Assembly: GCA_003993805.1 (NCBI GenBank)
Contig: RSEF01000002.1
Span: 69,768,446 to 69,832,445, forward strand
Length of the DNA stretch: 64,000 nucleotides
Direction of reading: 5' to 3'
DNA from: Himantopus leucocephalus
Lineage: Eukaryota > Chordata > Aves > Charadriiformes > Recurvirostridae
Numbering within the stretch: position 1 is the first letter of the stretch; every line of letters starts with the position of its first letter. Both the position numbers and the translations under genes were made by a program. The notes beneath the pieces were generated by a model. It was not told the origin of the DNA. It did not search any database and saw only the letters and a list, made by a program, of their open reading frames with translations. Positions 57,852-64,000 of this stretch are shown here, piece after piece.

Positions 57852-60800
57852 AACATGGAATCTGGGCCACAGAATGCAAATATGCAGAGTTTGGTATTAT
57901 TTTTCTTGTACAGATAGATTATCTGTCTAGAAAATATGTTTTTTCTAACTAAGCAATAATTTCTTGGTGTTAAATAATGTCTTGTCCTGACTCCTAGTGT
58001 CAAAGATACCACAGGATGAATACACCTTTAGATATAGCAAGAATCAGGATAGCAAAGAAGGCAAGGAAATATTGAACAGTCCTGAATCCTGGTTACTCTT
58101 TCAGCATCATTTCCAAGTGGGAGGGGCAGATTTGCCTCTGGCCTCAGTCTGTGAAGTCGAGATGAAAAATTTTATGATATGAATCTAAAAAATCTTTTCC
58201 AGACTTTCTTACTAATGTGGTAAGTTTTTGTTTGCTTGTTTCGGTATTTTTTTTTTTTTTAAATGTGGCCAGCATTGGAAATGTTACATGCCTGAGTACA
58301 AAATCACACCAGTCAAAGGCAGGATAATGAAAGCCACATTTTCACCAAGCTGATGAGATAAAAAGTAAGGAGGAGCATGTTAATACAGTCACAGGAGTTT
58401 TGACTTGGATATCCCCTCAATCATCTGCATCTAGCAAGTCTGAGTTTCATCTCTCTGGGTGTTAGGAATAAACATCAAATGTTGTGGATGACCACAAAAG
58501 CCTTTAAACATAGGTTTAACTACTAAGCCCAGAAAGATGTTTTGGCTCTGAAAAGAAGGTAATAAGCAGCGCTTCAGTTGAAATAGGTTGTTCCATAGCG
58601 GAGGAGAAGCATGCACAAAAACTTTTTTTTATTAAGTTAGGAAGAACATTAGCATAATGGATGTTGTTATTTTTATATTGTGCATTTAGATTAGTACTGA
58701 AGAAAGTACTTAAATATCTTTACCTCATTTGCAATGAGGAAAGCACTTATGTGCATTATATAACTTTATGCAGGTATTAAAAACATTTCAGGTCTCTAGA
58801 GCATTTACTGAATCAAATTCAGTATTTATTAGTAAATTGTATGAAAAGCCACTTTTATACACACCCAGCTTGAGTTCTCTAAAACCAAATGTGAACTAGA
58901 AATATTTCCATGACTCTTGCATTTAATTGCATGATAGAGAAAGAAAGAATGGTTGGAAAGAGAATAAAAACAGTCCCCTATAGCATATTATTAACTCCTG
59001 AGCCCAGAAAGGAGATTATGGGCAATAAATAGAACAGGACATTCTGATGTACTTATTACACCAAGAAATGAAAAACGAATATGAAAGAGAAAAATGTGGG
59101 TGTTTTAAACCTTTGTCTTGGAAAGCTTTAGTTGGTTATCCAGTTAGCTATCTGAAAAATGTTTTAAATCAGGCTTCTGTCCAATCTTTGATGCACCTTT
59201 GCGCAGCTTGAAGGAATACTTGGAGTGTAGTAGTATCGTTTGCAATAATAAAGGACCACTAAGCCTGGCACTTCAGAAACTCATATTCCCTCCCTCTTGA
59301 GCAGTTCTCCATCTTGAGTAACAACCTATTAAGTGTTATTTGTAATGCGAGTCAAGACATTTCTACATACTGCTCGATTTTGATCTTTGCAGCTTCTACT
59401 TCAGTTTTGGAGGGGAAGCATTCATGTAAAACGATGCCCTTTGACAGATGCAGGGCATGATTCTCAATGATTTCTCCCTTGAATCGGGCAGAATAATACC
59501 TGTTACAGCGGTATTCTAAAGAATTTGAACTTCAATATCAGCACTGACCGGCCTAGAGGAAAGCAGAGACCTGAGAGTATAGGGACCCGTCTAAACAAAA
59601 GCAAGTATAGGGATTTGATGTTATTTACAAAGCAGAGAGCTCAGACCACCCTTGCTATAAAACCATCAGTTATGGAGTCAGGCTAAGCTTTCTTGCTTCC
59701 TCCCAAACTATTTTTCAATGTTGGAAACGTGTCTGCATGCACACACCAGTCTTCTAAGTCTCCTTGAAAAGGGGAAATTTTGGGTACACCGCTGAGCCAC
59801 TCTGTGCCTTTTTGGTTAAAAGAAAAAGCACCAAACTTTTAAGGTAAATAAAGAAGCAGGTCATCCTGTGTGTTTGGGTGGCACTGAGCATGGTGTGGTC
59901 ACAATTCAGAATGAGGTCAGAGCAACACAAACTACAGGCAGAAGAGAGTTGGTCAGCAAAGTTGCTTCCATGTTGCCTATATGCTCATGTATTTGTTGCA
60001 AAACATATGGTTCGTCGCTTCTCTCATGCCTATATAAGTATGAAAAGCCTCCATAGTAAACAAAACAATACCAGAGGAAGCACGGAAACAAACTGGCCTA
60101 TTTATAATTGCTCTGTTACCAATATACTCCTTCAACAGCTTGGCCAAATTAGACATAATTACGTATACTCTCTGGAAGAGTGGTTCTGAATCTTGTACCT
60201 ATAATTTTGTCTCCTGTCAGATGTTTTTATAATGCAATCTGCATTTATAACTGGATTCTACACATCCTATTGTGTGGATATTTTAATATTAATTACTTTG
60301 ACCTCTGTTTGACTACTGGGTAAAGGGACAGGGGGCTTTTTCCAGGAACGTACTACTTCTCATTTTTCCAGAGAAATACTTTTGTTTTCATTTTGTTTCT
60401 CTCCAATCACTGTAACACCTGTCTTGTTCCAGGGTCATATAAGAGGAAATGATCTTTGTGTGAGCTTTTTTCCCTTAAAATCTCCCCTCAGACTTCCTCT
60501 CTGTCAACAGACAGAAAAGAAACTCTGGTGTGCTGAAAAACAGCAAAAACCCAAGTTCCTGCAAGTACTCTGCAAAGCTGCGGTCAGCCATTGAAGAACC
60601 CAACTGCCTGGCTTTACCTCAGGGAAGGAGCTTGCACAGTGCCTCTTTCTGCAGAGGATTTAATTGTTATTGGCATGCAACACGTGTCGATGTTTAACAT
60701 GGGGCAGCATCTGGCTGCAGATGAGGCAGAGGAAGCCACTTCATGCTGTGCCAGGAGACCCACTCCCTGCTGCTTGTGCAGCAGGTCAGAGGCAGCCACC

Positions 60801-61278
60801 TTGCTGAAACCCTGGGCCTTCCCTGCGTCGCCATTCTCCTTTCCACCTTCGTTCTGCCTCGCCTAATTACTGTGTGAGGTCTTCAGGGCAGTCTCTGCTG
60901 CTGCGTGCCCAGCACAGTGTGGCTCTGATGTGGGTTAGGGCCCTGGGGCACTATATGTGGTGGAAGTCATTAATAGGTCAAGAAAAAGAATTGTTGAGGC
61001 ATGTGGTAAGGATGGAGAATGAGCAAAACCCTGAAAATTCCCAAATGTTTACTGGCCTGAGCTCAGAGCAAACTGTTCTTTGAAATCTAAGATCTTGGCT
61101 TAAACCTTTGATGTTGCTTCTTTCTCCTGACTGAGGATCAGTGGTTTTGGCCAGCCCCCTCCACTTCCCTCTTTTCTTCCCCTCTCTCCTTATCTACTGA
61201 CAAATCCTCTGCATGGGGCAGAGTGTTGGTGTGCAGGGCAGACTGTCATCTCCAGGAAGGGAACCGGGCTGTCCACTT
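57852..61278. other. Non-coding unique sequence
   Basis: No gene is supported. A T14 run is at 58247-58260. Sequence at 58430-58620 ends in AGGTTGTTCCATAGCGGAGG, faintly like a line of L3-type repeats, but no second ordered block supports it. Confidence 0.68.
58247..58260. repeat. Poly(T) homopolymer tract, T14
   Basis: Fourteen consecutive T residues with no recognised retroelement beside them. Confidence 0.9.
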
Positions 61279-61324
61279 CTCCATGTAATCCTCTGGTCCA
61301 GCAGCCCAGAGGATTACAGTGGAG
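61279..61324. repeat. Hairpin with 18-bp stem, one bulge and 9-base loop
   Basis: CTCCATGTAATCCTCTGG at 61279-61296 pairs with 61306-61324 (CCAGAGGATTACA, bulged G at 61319, then TGGAG), leaving a 9-base loop. The inner 13 pairs are perfect. GGCT at 61267-61270 can also pair with AGCC at 61328-61331 across an internal loop. It is shorter than a typical pre-miRNA (about 60 nt or more) unless the outer pairs form. It may equally be a template-switch palindrome. Confidence 0.93.
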
Positions 61325-64000
61325 CAAAGCCTTTATTTTGTCAAAAAAGTGTTTGTTTTATTGTAATGTCAGTGATTCCCATACTGGATGCAACCATTTG
61401 AAAAAACCCAGCAAACAAAAAAAAACTTGTAACTAAAACCTTTACAATGATGGCATCAAGGCAGAAGCTTTTCTAACCTAACTGGAAGTGGGGACAGGGA
61501 AGGTGCTGCATCGCAATAACTGTGTTACGTGCCGCATAAGCAGGCGCTCATCTGCTGGTACCCATGAGGGAACTAATGTTCCCTTATTCCCCCATCCCTC
61601 CACTGCCAGCTAATCTGTGCCTGCCCTTCTAATTTCCTGGCAACTGTTCTAATGTACAGGCTAATAATGTTTGCAGCAATCCTGGGAGACATCAGCGTGC
61701 AGGCTAGCTATGGGGTTATAGAGTCCAAAGGAGGATTAATTAGGGGAATTGTGGCATCTGGAAGGGGGGACCTTTTGAGAAGCCCTTCATCCAGGTGGTG
61801 TGAGCCAGAGTTCAGATAAGCACCCAAATATTTCTGTGAGGAACTGGAATGCCATCCCTAATTGAAGTTCAACCGCTACTAAATCCCCTTGACAATTTCT
61901 CTTCCTTTCTTCCTCAGACTATCTCTTTTGTTGTTATTTCTGCCTATAACTTAATGAAAACACATTTGAAAGTAAAATGATGGATTTCTCAGGGACTCTG
62001 ACCCTTAGGGGCAGCCATGGAGATACTGCAGAAGGAGCTGAGTACACAAGCTCCTGTTAATTAGAGCAGAGTGAATGATTCATAGGAAATAATTTATTCA
62101 ATTAATTTAGCCTTCCTTTCTTTTGCAAATTATCTATGAAAAGTTTATAATTTTATTGCACTCAGCTGCTAGACAGCAAATGATTTCTCTGCATGTAGTT
62201 GACCTCCACCTGGTTTGAAATGTAAGTTCTGGCTTTTAGTTTTTCAGTGGACAGAAGTACTGGAGTTAGTGTTCTTTGTTGATTAAACAACTGGCTTTTA
62301 ATATGTGCCTCGAAAAACTGATGTTCATTGTTGAAGATGTAGAGGTGACCTTCCATGAATATTATTAACCATGGCATGGAAATAGCTCTGCCGGTGAACC
62401 CATTTGCTAGAACAATGATCTGGAAAGTCTGTCCAGCACTTCCCCTCCTGTGTCTGACATGGTGTGTCTTTGTGAGCCTTCCCCTCTGGCATGCTCGGGG
62501 AATTTCCACTCTTTCTCCTTCACCAGACCTGTGCAGAGTCTTTTGCTTAAGCTTATCTCCACATTGAGGCAACCTCTCCAGAATATCAATTGTCTGATCA
62601 AAGCAGCCATGAAGCACAGTTGTTAAAGTCAAAGTCATAAAATTCATTGCCAGTAATCTGATGCCTACTTGCTGAAGTCCTTGTCAGCAAGGTGGATATT
62701 TATTCACCAAGAAGCATTCATGATGCTGACTGTTTTTCACAGTAAAGATTACAGAATACTTCACAAGCAACACAAAATCCTAAATCGTACCTCTAATGCC
62801 CCTCCACCACCGAGCAGCAAACAGCCCTGCTCCCTAGCCTAGCAGCATTTCCCTTTTGTCTGACTTCCACACCTAAGGTAAATAAAATTCACGCAGACCA
62901 TGGGTACGGGCGACTAAATTCACATATCTGCCTGCCTGGGTCACTGCCTCTAGTGGATTTCTGCCGCCCAGAGAAGAGGGACAGGTGGTGACCCCGACCC
63001 GTGGCAGGCAGGCTTTTCTTGAGGTGCGTCCGAGCAAGTGGGTTGTAAACTCTGTGCTCAAGGTAACGTTAGTTTTGGTAACAGCTTTTTGCACTCCATC
63101 ATCAAAAAAGCATTTTTGAAGAGCAATGGTACTGCATGAAAACGAATGCAAGGCAGCATTCTTGTAACAGGTGCATAATATTTCAGTAATAGGCTTGCGG
63201 GATGTTTATTCACTTGCCAAATTCATTTATCAGGTATTGGATTCAAAGGATTTCCCAACAGGATATCTGCAGAGATTAGTGAGCTAGGCAAATGTGCTTT
63301 GAACAAACGCATCCTTTCATCAGGCAGTCATTTGGATAATTCCAACATCAACATGCTCGCTGCTGGAATGGGTCAGCTAGTAATTGCGTTAACCATTTTT
63401 CCAGTGCTCATATGTATCTATCACTTTAGATCCTACAAGGGCAAAGTTTGGCCTGCAACCTCTTAGTCAAGAGGCACCTGCCCATCCTTGCCCGTACCCG
63501 TGGGGTTTTCGGCTAGTCCACTGCTGCCCAAAGTAACCTTTCTTGCCGGGAAAGAACTTCTGTATCAAAAAAAACCCAAAAATGTGCTGTGAGACTTTGT
63601 CAGAAAAGGTTGAAAATACGTTGTTTTGGAAAATAATTGAAGAAAAATTGTCTTGAAGATGTAAGAACATTTTATTTCAAAGTATTTTACAATAAAGTAC
63701 TCCTCGTTTTCATTTTCTTGTTCTTTAGAAGGTTTTTTTTTTTTGGTTTTAAAGTTGAAAGTAAAATGAAGCTTACTTTTAGCAGAATAAATTTATCATT
63801 TGATCTTTTTTCTCCTGGAAATTTTTCTTAGGAGAAATTTTGAATGGATTTTCATTTAGGTGGAGGACAGAAATTAATATTGAAATAAGAGGAATTTCCA
63901 TGGTTTGAAAAGTTCAGAAATTCAACTTTAAGATAGCAAGTTGTGTAATAGATACATTGGAACCCATGTTATATTAGCAGATTAACGAATAAATAGCAAG
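61325..64000. other. Non-coding unique sequence
   Basis: No gene is supported. The block 61600-61765 has conserved-element texture, with TAATAATGTTTGCAG and AGGATTAATTAGGGG. A 161-codon minus-strand frame (62162-62647) is not recognised. The last 500 bases are AT-rich with a T11 run near 63733-63743. Confidence 0.68.

Noticed and set aside
58430..58620. Resemblance to an L3-type repeat (GGTTGTTCCATAGCGGAGG)
   Set aside because: A single motif without a second ordered block.
61795..61855. TTCAGATAAGCACCCAAATATT as an old amniote repeat
   Set aside because: One motif only, with no further matching sequence around it.
1..64000. CRISPR arrays, bacterial operons, riboswitches, tRNAs and viral coding genes
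   Set aside because: No regularly spaced repeats, no gene clusters with ribosome binding sites, no cloverleaf-like sequence and no reverse transcriptase, gag, envelope or capsid motif was seen in any frame.

Overview
The window looks like non-coding DNA from a bird nuclear genome. The evidence is three unmistakable CR1 LINE 3' ends, two of them ending in copies of the ATTCTATG-type terminal octamer, together with a low density of young repeats and ordinary vertebrate-like low-complexity tracts. No bacterial, organellar or viral gene organisation is visible. I found no protein-coding gene that I can defend. The longest open frame (218 codons) is about what chance would give in 64 kb read in six frames, and no open frame shows a domain I recognise. 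I also saw no tRNA, rRNA, known small RNA or CRISPR array.

Layout. 1-6.8 kb: AT-rich unique DNA with homopolymer runs and a perfect 28-bp direct repeat at 3288-3349. 6.8-7.2 kb: a CR1 on the minus strand. 7.2-12.1 kb: an A/C-rich tract, a candidate ancient repeat near 8.8 kb, a CpG-containing patch near 9.6-9.8 kb, and the first copy of a ~50-bp repeat found again 1,080 bp downstream. 12.1-23 kb: unique DNA with a MIR-like relic at 14.6 kb and a 26-bp inverted repeat at 19.1-19.3 kb. 23.0-23.5 kb: a CR1 on the plus strand. 25-28 kb: a possible spliced exon, an ancient repeat fragment and an old reptile-type CR1 relic at 27.06-27.52 kb. 31.0-32.3 kb: a cluster of very old repeats, including an L3-type LINE 3' region. 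33.0 kb: two hairpins back to back. 36.75 kb: a short CR1 tail of another subfamily. 37-64 kb: mostly unique DNA with G-rich tracts, a 33-bp alternating pyrimidine-purine run, two more ancient-repeat candidates and an 18-bp-stem hairpin at 61.3 kb.

Interpretation. The window is intergenic or deep intronic. Several AT-rich, repeat-free blocks resemble conserved non-coding elements in texture, which would fit a regulatory landscape around a distant developmental gene. That is inference and needs a multi-species alignment. I did not find a convincing new biological system. The best leads are the three long near-perfect inverted repeats (19.1, 33.0 and 61.3 kb), the duplicated ~50-bp element at 11.46 and 12.54 kb, and two short sequences with good splice signals at both ends (25.63 and 48.17 kb).
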